Below, piece by piece: positions 34,146-44,963 of a DNA stretch of 64,000 nucleotides. Made by a program: the position numbers and the translations under genes. Within the stretch, counting starts at the first letter, position 1, and every line of letters begins with the position of its first letter. Where the stretch lies: the NCBI GenBank assembly GCA_022828595.1, contig JAKGHH010000007.1, positions 63,724,727 to 63,788,726 of the forward strand, written 5' to 3'. The notes below the pieces were generated by a model, which saw only the letters and a list, made by a program, of their open reading frames with translations, ran no database searches and was not told the DNA's origin. The stretch is from Nelumbo lutea (taxonomy: Eukaryota > Streptophyta > Magnoliopsida > Proteales > Nelumbonaceae).

Positions 34146-34995
34146 ATGGCAAACGGACAATTTGCAAAGCTTCGTGATGACAACAAGCTGAAGGGCCCGA
34201 ACTATGCCGACTGGTATATGAACCTTATGCTGGTCCTAACTTCTGAAAAGTTAGACAAAGTGGCTAAAAATCCTGCCCTAGAGCGTCCGGCTAATAGGGC
34301 TTCTAAGGCCCGGAGGAGAGACTATCAGGATTGGGAGGAGAAAAACTCCCTTGCCCAGTGTTACATCATTGTCTCATTGGTCAATCCAATACAGAGGCAG
34401 TTTGATCAGATCGAACTTGCCAATGACATATTGGACAGTCTCAAGACAATGTATGAAGAGCAGAATCGTTCTACTCAACAAAAGGTCTTGAAACAGTTCA
34501 TGACTGCTCAAATGTCCAAAGGGCAACAAGTTCATGACCATTGTCTTCGGATGATGGGCTACATCAAGGAGCTTGAAGCTCATGGATCCGGGCTAGATCT
34601 TGTGACCCAGATAAATGCCATCCTTAATTCTTTGCCTCCTTCCTTTAATCCGTTCATCATATATTATAACATGAATAAGATGAATGTCAGCTTACAGATG
34701 CCTATAGCTATGCTTGTTGAAGGATGAGCCTATAGCTATGCCTTTAATCTGTTCATCATGAATTATTACAAGAGCTCAGCAATATGTTGCATTGAGCAGA
34801 AGAACTGATTAAAAAGGATGAGCCTATAGCTATGCTTGTTGAAGCTAGCAAGACAGACAAGAGAAAGAGAAAGGCAAAGAAGCCTCAGAAGAAAGCCACT
34901 AAGGGCAAGAAGTACAAGAAAGACAGCATCAGATGCTTGTCACTTTTGCAAGAAGAACGACCACTAGAAAAGGAACAGTCCTGCCTACCTGGAAT
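34146..34995 (+). pseudogene. Copia element C gag
   Basis: The gag capsid protein is open from MANGQFAKLRDD at 34146 to 34727 and is the best preserved gag of this family here (KLKGPNYADWY, LVLTSEKLD, TMYEEQNRS, GYIKELEAHG). After that it is scrambled: CCTATAGCTATGC occurs three times (about 34699, 34729 and 34826), indicating a small duplication that breaks the frame. The lysine-rich tail and a damaged zinc knuckle (CHFCKKNDH-stop, near 34940-34965) follow. Pol begins shortly after, in another frame. Confidence 0.85.
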
Positions 34996-35039
34996 CCAAG
35001 AAATGTAATTTCGAATCTTGCATTATAGAAACCAATTTA

Positions 35040-37775
35040 TTGGTGGCTTTTGCGTTTTGGTGTATTGACTCCGGGGCTTCAACTCATGCATGTAACTCAC
35101 TGCAGGGGTTCAAGGTAAGTAGAAGGCTAAGTGAGGGAGAAGTTACACTCTTCTTGGGGACTTCTGCAAGTGTTGCAGCCACGGCCATAGGAACCGTAGA
35201 GTTAATTTTTAGAGAAGGAACAATTGTACTCAAAGATTGTCTTTATGTACAAAATTTAAGAAGAATTTTAATTTCTTTCTCAAAACTGTGTCTGGATGGT
35301 TATTCTGTCTTCTCTACTAATACAATTACTATTAAAAGAAACAACAGATTCATCGCATACGGGGAACTAGAGAACTGTCTCTATGTTCTACATCCTTCTC
35401 TAGAAACTATCATAACCGAAACTACGTTGACTGAAATTCCCAAGAAAAGAGTCCGTGATACAGTTAATCCCACGTGCCTGTGGCATTACCGACTTGGCCA
35501 TATCGGTGTTGACTGAATCACAAGGTTGGTAAAGGATGGTCCTTTGGATTTTCTAACTGTAGAAGATCTTCCCACTTGTGAGCCTTGCCTACAAAAAAAT
35601 ATGACGAAACGGCCATTTAACGGTAAGCCTGAAATATGTACAGGCACACTTGATCTTATACATACTGATGTATGTGGCCCCCTGAGTGTTAGGACACACA
35701 ATCAACACGTGTATTTCATCACCTTTACAGATGATTTTCTCACGATATGGTTACGTATACCTAATGAGACATAAGTCTGAATCCTTTGAAAAGTTCAAAG
35801 AGTACGACAAGAGGTCGAGAAACAGTTAGGGAGAGAAATTAAAGCTCTTCGATTAGATCGAGGTGGCGAGTATCTCTCTGACGAATTCAGGGACTACTTG
35901 AAGGACAATGGGATAGTATCAGAGTTGGCTCCTCCTGCTACACCACAACTTATCGGTGTTTCAGAGAGGAGGAATAGGACCTTATTGGATATGGTCCTGT
36001 CACTTCTCATACCCTCAGAGTTACCCACATCCCTTTGGGGTTACGCATTAGAGACTGCGATTTACGTGCTGAATCAGGTTTCAACCAAATCGGTTTCGAA
36101 CACTCCATATGAACTTTGGACCGGAAAGCAACTAAGTGTCAAACACTTGAAGATTTGGGGTTGTCTAGCACACGTTAAAAGAACGAGTGCAGACAAGTTG
36201 GAATCCAAGACTAGTCATTGCCTATTTGTAGGCTACCCAAAAGGCTCTATGGGTTACCTATTCTATGACCCAAGTGAGCAGAAGGTGTTCTGCAGCCGAA
36301 ATGCACAATTCTTGATAACCGATTACATCCTGGACACACATCATCAGGAAGTAGTTCTTGATGAGGAAAGCTCAGGAGCAATGGGAGATGTCCCACAAGT
36401 TCCAAGTAGTGACCAACCTAGAAGATCCACTCAGGTATCCAGGCCACTAGTCCGTTACGGTTATGACCAGGATAGTTACCTAGTGAAAACCTTGACTAGT
36501 GAGGAGGATCCCGTAACTTATGCGGAAGGTATGTTGGACATAGATTCCCAGAAGTGGGTGGAGGCCATGAGAGATGAGATGGATTCAATGTAGACTAATG
36601 GAGTCTGGACTCTAGTAGATCCACCCTCTGGGGTAAAAGCAATTGGTTACAAGTAGATTTACAAGAGGAAGAAGGGCCCCGATGGTAGGGTTGAGACATT
36701 CAAAGCTCATCTAGTATCGAAAGGGTACACTCAGAAAGAGGGCATCAATTATGAGGAAACCTTTTCGTTTGTGGCCATGCTTAAATCCATTTGAATCCTT
36801 ATAGCTGTAGCAGCATACCATGATTATGAGATTTGGCAAATGGATGTCAAAACTGCATTCCTGAATGGAGATCTTACTAAAGATATCTATATACAGCAGC
36901 CACAAGGCTTCATTGCTGCAGGTCAAGAACACATGGTATGTAAACTTGATAGATCCATTTGTGGACTTAAGCAAGATTCTAGGAGTTGGAACATCCGTTT
37001 TGACTCTGCTATCAAATCGTTTGACTTCAAGCAGAATCCGGATGAGCCTTGTGTTTACAGGAAGACCAGTGAGGATAAGGTTATGTTCTTGGTTCTGTAT
37101 GTAGATGATATTCTACTCATTGGGAATGATGTAGGAATGTTAACTACAGTAAAAGTATGGCTTTCACAGCAATTCTCCATGAAAGATCTTGGAGAAGCCT
37201 CCTATATACTGGGACTTCGACTCTATAGAGATCGATCGAAGCAAATAATAGGATTATCCCAATCTGCCTACATTGACAAAATAGTCAAAAGATACAGCAT
37301 GGAGAACTCCAAGAAAGGAAATGTTCCTTTCAGGCACAGAGTCACTCTCTCCAAGAAGATGTCTCCCAAGACCTCTGAGGAGATTAAGGGCATGAAAGAC
37401 GTTCTCTATGCCTCATCTGTAGGGAGCATCATATATGCCATACTATGCACTCGTCCTGACATTGCTCAGGCAGTGAGTGTGTTAAGCAGATTCCAAGCCA
37501 ACCTAGGGCAGGAGCACTGGACTACTGCGAAAAACATACTTAAGCACCTTCGAAGGACAAAAGAGTTTTGTCTGGTATTCGATGGTAGCTCACTACAAAT
37601 CAAGGGGTATACTGACGCCGACTTCCAGTCAGATATAGATGATAGAAAGTCTACATGTGAGTATGTTTTCACGATGGGATCGTGTGCTGTTTGTTGGAAA
37701 AGCCGCAAACAGGGGTCCACGGCGGATTCCACAACCGAATCCAAATACATTGCCGTAAGTGAGACTACCTTATGA
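35040..37775 (+). pseudogene. Copia element C pol: protease, integrase, RT, RNase H
   Basis: Domains are in copia order. Protease has the catalytic DSGAS (35067-35081). The integrase zinc site has WHYRLGH and CEPC (about 35480-35590), and the core includes HTDVCGPL, LDRGGEY (about 35850) and GVSERRNR (about 35952; the usual Asn before GV is Ile). RT has MDVKTAFLNG (36840) and YVDDI (37098-37112), and the RNase H region has GYTDADF (about 37606) and WKSRKQ. Stops at about 35515, 35772, 36591, 36655 and 36792, plus a frameshift, disable it. The terminal RNase H part after 37775 is in broken frames up to a short purine tract near 37984-37993. Confidence 0.9.
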
Positions 37776-37994
37776 ATGAAGGTGTTCATTCTAGAATTTG
37801 GAATTCAGCACATCACCCATTCCACTGTTGTGTGACAACGCTGAACCTATGGGAGGTTGATGTTAAGAGATACCATCAGCGTAGAATGTGGCAGACCCAT
37901 TGACTAAGCCACTAATACAGAAAGTGTTTATGAAACACGTAGAAAGTTTGGGACTCCGGCTTGTACCAGATTGGACCTAAGTGCAAGTGGGAGT

Positions 37995-38092
37995 TGTTAG
38001 ACAGTTGTATGCCCTTAGCTCCAATCAGAATGATGTATATTATAAATTTATTGTAAATGAATAAAGTACATATTTGATTCATGTTCCTTTGG
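37995..38092 (+). mobile_element. Copia element C, truncated 3' LTR
   Basis: It begins TGTTAGACAGTTGTATGCCC directly after GTGCAAGTGGGAGT. It shares CAGAATGATGTATA and the CATGTTCCTTTGG variant with the 5' LTR of C at 29570. Only 98 bases remain. At TTGG (38089-38092) the sequence switches into the pol gene of element B, with no target duplication, so the rest of this LTR and a piece of B were deleted together. Confidence 0.85.
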
Positions 38093-39755
38093 AAGAGGAT
38101 TACATCTTGAACAATCATCATCAGAAAGTTATTGATGAGGAGAGCTTAGGAATAGTGGGAGATGTCCTATAGGCTCCAGATAATAACCAACCTAGAAGGT
38201 CTACCCGAGTATCCAGGCCATCAGTTCGTTACAACTATAATCAAGAAAGTTACTTGATGGAAGCCACGATCAGTGAGGAAGATCCCCTTACTTATACGAA
38301 GGCTATGTTGGACATAGATTCCTTAAAGTGGGTAGGTGCCATGAGAGCTGAGATGGATTCAGTGGAAACCAATGGAGTTTGGACTCTCATAGACCCACCC
38401 CGTGGTGTGAAAGCAATTGTTTGCAAATGGATCTACAATAGGAAGAAGGTCCCCGATGGTAAGATTGAGACCTACAAGGCTTGTCTTGTGGTGAAAAGGT
38501 ACACTCAGAAATAGGGATTCGATTATGAGGAAACTATTTTGCCCGTGGCCATGCTTAAATCCATTAGGATTTTGCTAACTGTAGCAGCACACCATGACTA
38601 CGAGATTTGGCAAAATGATGTCATAACCGCATTCCTGAACAGAGATCTTACTGAAGATATCTACATGCAGCAACCACAAGGGTTCATTGCTACAGATCAA
38701 GAACATATGGTGTGTAAACTTAATCGATCCATATATGGACTTAAGCAAGATTCTAGGAACTAGAACATCCAGTTTGACTCTATCGTCAAACAATTTGACT
38801 TTGAACTGAATCCGGATGAGTCCTGTGTTTACAGGAAGATAGTGGGAGATAAGGTTACTTTCTTGGTTCTGTATGTAGATGACATTCTACTCATTGGGAA
38901 TAATGTAGGGATGTTAACTACGGTGAAAGTGTGGCTTTCATAGCAATTCTCCATGAAAGATCTTGGAGTAGCCTCTTTACATCTTGGGACCTTGACTCTA
39001 TAGAGATAGATTGAAGGGGATAATAGGATTATCCCAGTTTACTTACATTGACAAGATTGTCAACAGACACATGGAGAACTCCAAGAAAAGATTTGTTCCT
39101 TTCAGACATAGAGTCACTCACTCCAAGGGTATGTCTCCCAAGACTCTTGAGGAGATTGAGGGCACGAGAGAGGTTCCCTATGCCTTAGCCGTAGAGAGTA
39201 TCATGTATGCCAAGTTGTGCATTCGGCCAGACATTTCTCAGGCAGTGAGTGTGGTAAGTAGATACCAGTCAAACCTAAGACAGGAGCACTGGACAACTGT
39301 GAAAAGCAATCTTAAATACCTTTAAAGGACAAAAGAGTTTTGTCGGGTATTCGGTGGTAGTTCACTACAGATCCTAGGGTATACCGATGCTGACTTCTAG
39401 TCAGACCCAGATGATAGAAAGTCTACATCTAGTTACATCTTTACAATGGGGTCCTGTGTAGTTAGCTGGAAGAGCAGTAAACACAGGTCTACAGCAGATT
39501 CCACAACTGAGGCCAAGTACATTGCCGCAAGTGAGGTTGCTTATGGATGAAGTGGTTCATCTTAGAATTTGGAATCCTACCACTATTGTGTAACAACACT
39601 ATTGGTAGAGGGGACGTCCAGATTCAGAAGGTAGCATCAACGGAGAACGTAGCAGACCCATTGACTAAGCAACTGACACAGAAAGTGTTTGAGAAACATG
39701 TAGAAAGTATGGAACTCTAGTTTGTACCTGATTGGACCTAAGTGCAAGTGGGATC
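38089..39755 (+). pseudogene. Copia element B pol remnant (late integrase to RNase H)
   Basis: This is the continuation of element B after the insertion of C. It starts mid-way between the integrase and RT (LEEDYIL) and runs through FLNRDLTEDIYMQQPQGFIA, YVDDI (38872-38886) and the RNase H landmarks near 39380-39540. It ends in GTGCAAGTGGGAT before the 3' LTR. Compared with element C pol it has more stops and frameshifts. The protease and most of the integrase of B are missing. Being close to C in sequence, it could in principle be mistaken for part of C, but the duplicated region (36320-37790 versus 38095-39560) shows it is separate. Confidence 0.85.
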
Positions 39756-40750
39756 TATTAGACAGTGTATGCCCTTAGCTCCAATCAGCTTGATGTACAT
39801 TATGACATTTATTGCAAATGAATAAAAGTACATATTTGATTCTTATTATATTGGTGTGTTTCTGTGTAATACCCTTAAACTGACCACTTATGAGACTCGT
39901 GTTAGTTTAGAATCTTCACAACTGTTGGATAGAACTAGGGAGATTTATCCCTCCAAGGCTGACTCAGCTGCCAGGGTGATACTTGAGGTACATGTAGTGT
40001 GAGTTTTCTTGAAACCCTGAACAGGACCAAATTCCAATATTGCCCTGGACCTTGGAGATAGATTGGTAAAACTAGAATGTTACACTTGACCCCTAGACTC
40101 GATTATGATACTGCACTAGGTGTTGGATTGGGCTATCTTTGATATGCCAATCAGTGACATCCTTAGAGGGGGTCAAAACCTAGGTATGTTGGGATAGTCC
40201 GAGAATGCACTTGAATGGGTGATCAAGTGATATGATCAACCCCTTTGTCGGGCAAAGTAAATGATTGGAGAATGCACTCTCTCTAATGGAAACCTAAATT
40301 GCCAACAGTTGATTTCAAACATGTTGAAATTTGTTTTGCAAAATATACTTATATAGAGATATACTTATATATTATGATTTCACAAATTATTTGCAAGAGG
40401 TTTTAATTCCCAAGATCCATGTAAGCAAAGAGTGCAACACTGTACCTTGTAACCAAGGGAGAGGTTCTTTCTTGTCGTGCAGTGTTTGATTATTATGGGC
40501 TAAGAGGTTAAGTGTAAGACCGTAGAGGGTAATACTTGATGGGCTAATCTTGCATCTGCTCACTGTCCTTGGGCCTTCATAAGGTGGCTGGACCCAATGA
40601 CCATTTAGTGTAAATGTTGGTTCCATTAAGAGCCCATACTGATGAACTCAGGGGTTCACTGCGTTCAGCAGTGAATTCGGCCAAGCCTTGTAGCAGAGGC
40701 TAGGCTGAACCCATGTGTCTGATGTATAGATCAATGATAGGGTCCTACAC
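39756..40750 (+). mobile_element. Copia element B, 3' LTR, cut by gypsy element E
   Basis: It starts TATTAGACAGTGTATGCCC (the first G mutated to A) and shares the CTTGATGTACATTATGAC variant with the LTR at 25231. It runs 995 bp to GGGTCCTACAC and stops where TGATAAGCC of element E begins. The rest of the LTR, including its promoter, is not found at the other side of E within the window. Confidence 0.8.
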
Positions 40751-42324
40751 TGATAAGCCTATATTTGTACATATTTTCATACCTCTAACTTGATGATTTT
40801 GGTAATAATGTTTTTAGAATTAGCATGGTACTACACTAATTATGATGAAATTGTCTTACAATGTAATTTGGAGCTTAATTGTGAAATTTTAAGGAGGAGT
40901 TTCATTTAATTGATCATGATAATCATAGAGGAAGGACCATGTAGTAATGATGCTTCTTAATGTAGCCATGAAGGAGAGAATCCATTGAAATCGGATTTGA
41001 TATGTATGCAAAAAAATCAGGAAATTTCCTGTTTTGATATAGTTATCGTATTTTGGGAATAAATTTCTTCCTATAACTCGGGTTGAGGTGATTCAAATGG
41101 ATAATTAAAGATAAGAGATAGGCTACAACTCTTATGTTTATCGCTCACCCTAATTCTGCCGCTAACCAAGTGTAATTCGAGCTACAAGTTTCGGGTCTAA
41201 CCGTTAGCAGTTCAGAAGAGATAGGAATTCAACTGAGATAAAGATTAAGAGACCTAATTTGTGTTGAATGAGGATTCTGCATTGAGAAGAAATTGAGAGG
41301 AAGCTACACTATAAAAAGGACCATAGACTCATGGCAAGGGGGCACATCCTTAGAGAGAATTTGGAAGAGAAGAAAAGAGGAAACGGATTCAGCATGCTAG
41401 AGAAGGAGAGGAAGAATCCGAATCCAAGAGGGAGGAAGGCGTAGTTGCTGTACTTGTCTTCGACCTCCAAAGGCTAAAGTTTTCTTGTTATTCTTTTCAT
41501 TCCTTGATGTGTTTTTGCTGTGTTTCTTCTTTACTTTACCTGAGTGTGTATGTTGAATTTAATTATGTCTAGCTAAATTCTCTTAATTAGCGTTTAGATG
41601 GATTTTGATCTTTGAATTACATAGTTATTTGTTTAATTTAATTCAAGACCTTCATTATTTGCATGAGGAATTTTTATTGTTGTGCTCAATGCTTTAAAAG
41701 AATTAGCCAATCTTTTAATGATTCGATGATTTATGCATGACTAACCAAAGGATTGTTATAAATTAGATCCATAAGCAATAAAAATCGCATGTTTAACTAT
41801 GATATCGAAAGATGATTAACTCATGTGTGGGAATCAAGGAAGCTTAGTGAGTCAAATCCCTATCTACGATTAGAGGTTTCCAAAGAACTTAATGCTTATT
41901 TTTCCTTTTGACAACCACTTAGAAATTTGATGGTAGAATTGGATTAATAAAGTATTAATATGACTTGAGAAAGTTTATTAACTAATCTAGGGAAATACAA
42001 CATCACATGCACATAACTTTGATATACCTTAGGGTAATTTCTGTCTTGAGTTGGATTAAATAGGTTTTTATATAACCTTGATTCAATGAAATCTAAACCC
42101 TAGCTGCATTCATCCAACAATTCAGTTTTTATTAAGTTCTTGGATTTGCATTAATTCTTTTAGTTTTTATTCATTCAATTGATTCACGAGTTCAACTTAG
42201 GTTAGTTTAAAATTGATTTGGTACTGTGATCTAGTTTTTGTGGGATCGACACTTTTCTCATCATTATACGCATATTTGACTAAGGTACACTTGCCTGAAT
42301 TAACTGTGCATAAATCACACAACA
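40751..42324 (+). mobile_element. Ty3/gypsy element E, 5' LTR
   Basis: It begins TGATAAGCC and ends about CACACAACA (1574 bp), with a TATA box at about 41309 (CTATAAAAAGG) and a GTGGGATCGACAC block near the 3' end, all usual in Athila/Tat LTRs. A decayed primer site follows (42330-42347, TGCCACCATTGCTAGGGA). It matches 13 of 18 bases of TGGCGCCGTTGCCGGGGA, the tRNA-Asp complement; four of the five differences are G-to-A or C-to-T changes. There is no second copy of this LTR in the window. Confidence 0.75.
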
Positions 42325-42510
42325 AGTTTTTGCCACCATTGCTAGGGACTAGTTTATTGCATATCAAAACTACCTGAATTAGCCTTAGATTGAATATCTA
42401 TTTGTTTTATTTTCGGATTTAAAATTTTTGTTTCTATTTTAAATTTTCGTTGGATTCTGCTTTACAAATTTTTTAGGAAATTTTTAATTTTTTTTGTAGG
42501 TTCCTAGTGC

Positions 42511-43807
42511 ATGACACGCACTAGTGGTAGAGAATTAATACTCCTTGATCAAGAAATTGAAAGAACTTTGAAAAAGCGAATGAGGGAGAGAAAGAACAAG
42601 ATGACTCAAGACCAAAATAATCCATGGACATTGAGCTCCTACGCTATACCTACTTTGGATGGTACTACATCAAGCATTAGGAGGCCGAGTGTGCAAGAAA
42701 ACAATTTTGAGATCAAGCCTACAATTATTCAGATGATCTAGATGATTGTGCAATTTTCTGGCCCCAATGATGACTCTAGCTCTCATATTGCTAATTTTCT
42801 TGAAATATGTAATACTTTTAAGCATAATGGAGTTAGTGATGATAGCATTAGACTTAGGTTGTTTCCCTTCTCCTTAAGGGATAAAGCAAAAGATTGGCTT
42901 AATTCTCTTCCTACAGGTTCGATTACTACATGGGATGACTTGGCACAAAAGTTTTTATCTAATAATTTTCCACCTGCTGAAACGACTAAATTAAGGAATG
43001 ACATAACAACTTTTTCTCGATTTGATAATGAAACCTTATATGAGTCGTGTGAGAGATTTAAGGAACCTTTTAGGAAGTGTCCTTACCATGGTCTACCTGT
43101 TTGGATGCAAGTGCAAACTTTTTATAGTGGCATTAATCAATCTAATTGTTCAATGTTAGATGCAGCTGCAGGTGGTACCCTTATGAGAAAGACTCTCGAA
43201 GAAGCATATGAACTTTTGGAGGAGATGGCAGCCAATAGCTATCAATGGGGCAATGGGAGCATATAAAAGGGAGTTGGAATTTATAATGTTGATTCATTGC
43301 TTTATTGGCTCAACTTGCTGCATTAAATAAGAAATTATAAATTTTGGGGGTTTCAGCTATGAGTGTTTCTTCTCTTCCTTTCCCTTCTTGTGAGCTTTGT
43401 GGGCAAGGGGGACACACTAGTGTAGACTGTCAAGTACAAAATCCATTTCCTTCTTCTTCTTCCGAACAAGATAATTTTTTTCTTATGGTGGAAACATGTC
43501 AAATTTCAGTCCCAACTCCAACACTTACAATTCAGGATGGAGAAGCCATCCAAAATTTTCTTAGAGTAATAACCAACAAAGAGCACCTCCCAGCTTTCAA
43601 CAACAACACTAACAAAATCCACAAGAGAAGAAGCCAAATTTGGAGGATATGATGACAAAATTTATCAACAGTACAGAGGCAAAAATTCAAGGGTTAGAAA
43701 CTCAAATTAGACAAATTGTGCAAGCAATGTCGGCAATGCCACAAGGAAGATTACCTAGCAATACCGAGAAGAATCCCAAGGAACAAGTAAAGACCATCAC
43801 TCTGTGA
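42511..43807 (+). pseudogene. Gypsy element E gag
   Basis: The frame starts at MTRTSGRELILL, has one in-frame TAG at 42739-42741 (probably a former CAG), and continues as a Retrotrans_gag domain. Landmarks are LRLFPFSLRDKAKDWLNSLP, TTWDDLAQKFL and the AAGGTLMRKT block. A CCHC knuckle, CELCGQGGHTSVDC, is at about 43390-43431. The gag of this lineage is followed by an ITLRSGKE motif. Here ITL is at about 43796 and RSGKE is at about 52576, because element F lies between them. Frameshifts occur at about 43263 and 43650. Confidence 0.85.
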
Positions 43808-44749
43808 TGAGAACGAAAAATATCATATTTTTCTCACTTAAAATTTAGTCTTTTATATTTATTTTATGTCCAAATGCACTCATTATTCTCATATTTTGGT
43901 TTAGGGCACGAAATGAGGCATTTGGTGAAAAACAAGGTTAATCGGATGATTTTGCACAGTTTCGGCACCGTTCAGTGATCTAGACATAACTCTCAATTCC
44001 GGACTCCGATTTGGATAATTCAAGAAGCACTCGAAAAATAAAGAAAAGGTCTACAACTTTCATGTTTTGGGTTTTGACAAATTCGGTCCGCATCAAACAC
44101 GAATTCTGGCCCAAATTCGGAGCAATTTTGCAGCAAGGCCCATTTCACAGCTGAAGCCCATTTCACAGCAAGGCCCAAATCCATAATTGTTTGATCCCTC
44201 TAATCTGCGAAGCAACTAGGGTTTAATGATTTGTTGCGTCAGGAATTGTTAGATCCTATGAAGAACAGTTGACTAAATTAAATGCAACCGCTTGTGCTTG
44301 TGTTGTTTAGATTCTTCAATCTCTAATGCTTAATGCTATTGCTGGATTAAATCTTTAACGCTTGTTTAGGGGTTGTTTAGTAGTAAGGGTTAAGAGGATC
44401 GCTTGTTTTCCGATTAACTAATAGTAGGAAGATATAGGAAAATAATTACTACGATGAATATTCAAAGTCTAAGTTGATTTATCATTGCATCAATGAGCAG
44501 TAGTGTAATTCTGATGGTGGATGTTATCCTAGACCAAAATTCGTTTATTGATTTCTCATTTAAATTTCATTCTATTTAATTCTGATTTTCTTTATTTTAA
44601 ATCTTATTTTCATACACCCCCTCCATCTTTCATTCACGTAGCACATAATTCATGTTAGATACTCCCTGTGGGAACGATCCCTACTCGCACTGCTACATTC
44701 CATCTTTACAAGTAGAGGTTTATTTTTGGGTGCCTACGATAGCACACCA
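43808..44749 (+). mobile_element. Athila-type element F, 5' LTR (promoter deleted)
   Basis: It starts TGAGAACGAAAAATATC and ends GCACACCA, followed by the primer binding site. The outer 370 bases match the 3' LTR at 49068 and the last ~560 bases match 52006-52570. The part of the 3' LTR between these, about 0.6 kb that holds the TATA box (CTATATAAAGGG, about 49682), is absent. This copy therefore could not start transcription normally. Confidence 0.9.
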
Positions 44750-44754
44750 AATTT

Positions 44755-44772
44755 TGGCGCCATTACCGGGGA
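44755..44772 (+). promoter_or_regulatory. Primer binding site of element F (tRNA-Asp type)
   Basis: TGGCGCCATTACCGGGGA lies 5 bases after the LTR end. It differs at two positions from the tRNA-Asp complement used by Athila/Tat elements. Confidence 0.85.
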
Positions 44773-44963
44773 GTATTCTAATAAGTTTTTGTGCTTCTCG
44801 TGAGCATTATTTAGTTCTTGAAATTTTTGAAAAAAAAATTGTGTTTTAGTGTAGATTATTTTCTATTTTGTTTATTTGTTTCTTTTCATCATTCTAGATT
44901 TTATTTTTATTTTTATTTGTTTTATGGTATGTCATTTAGGGTTTATTGGGTTTTCCTTAATTT

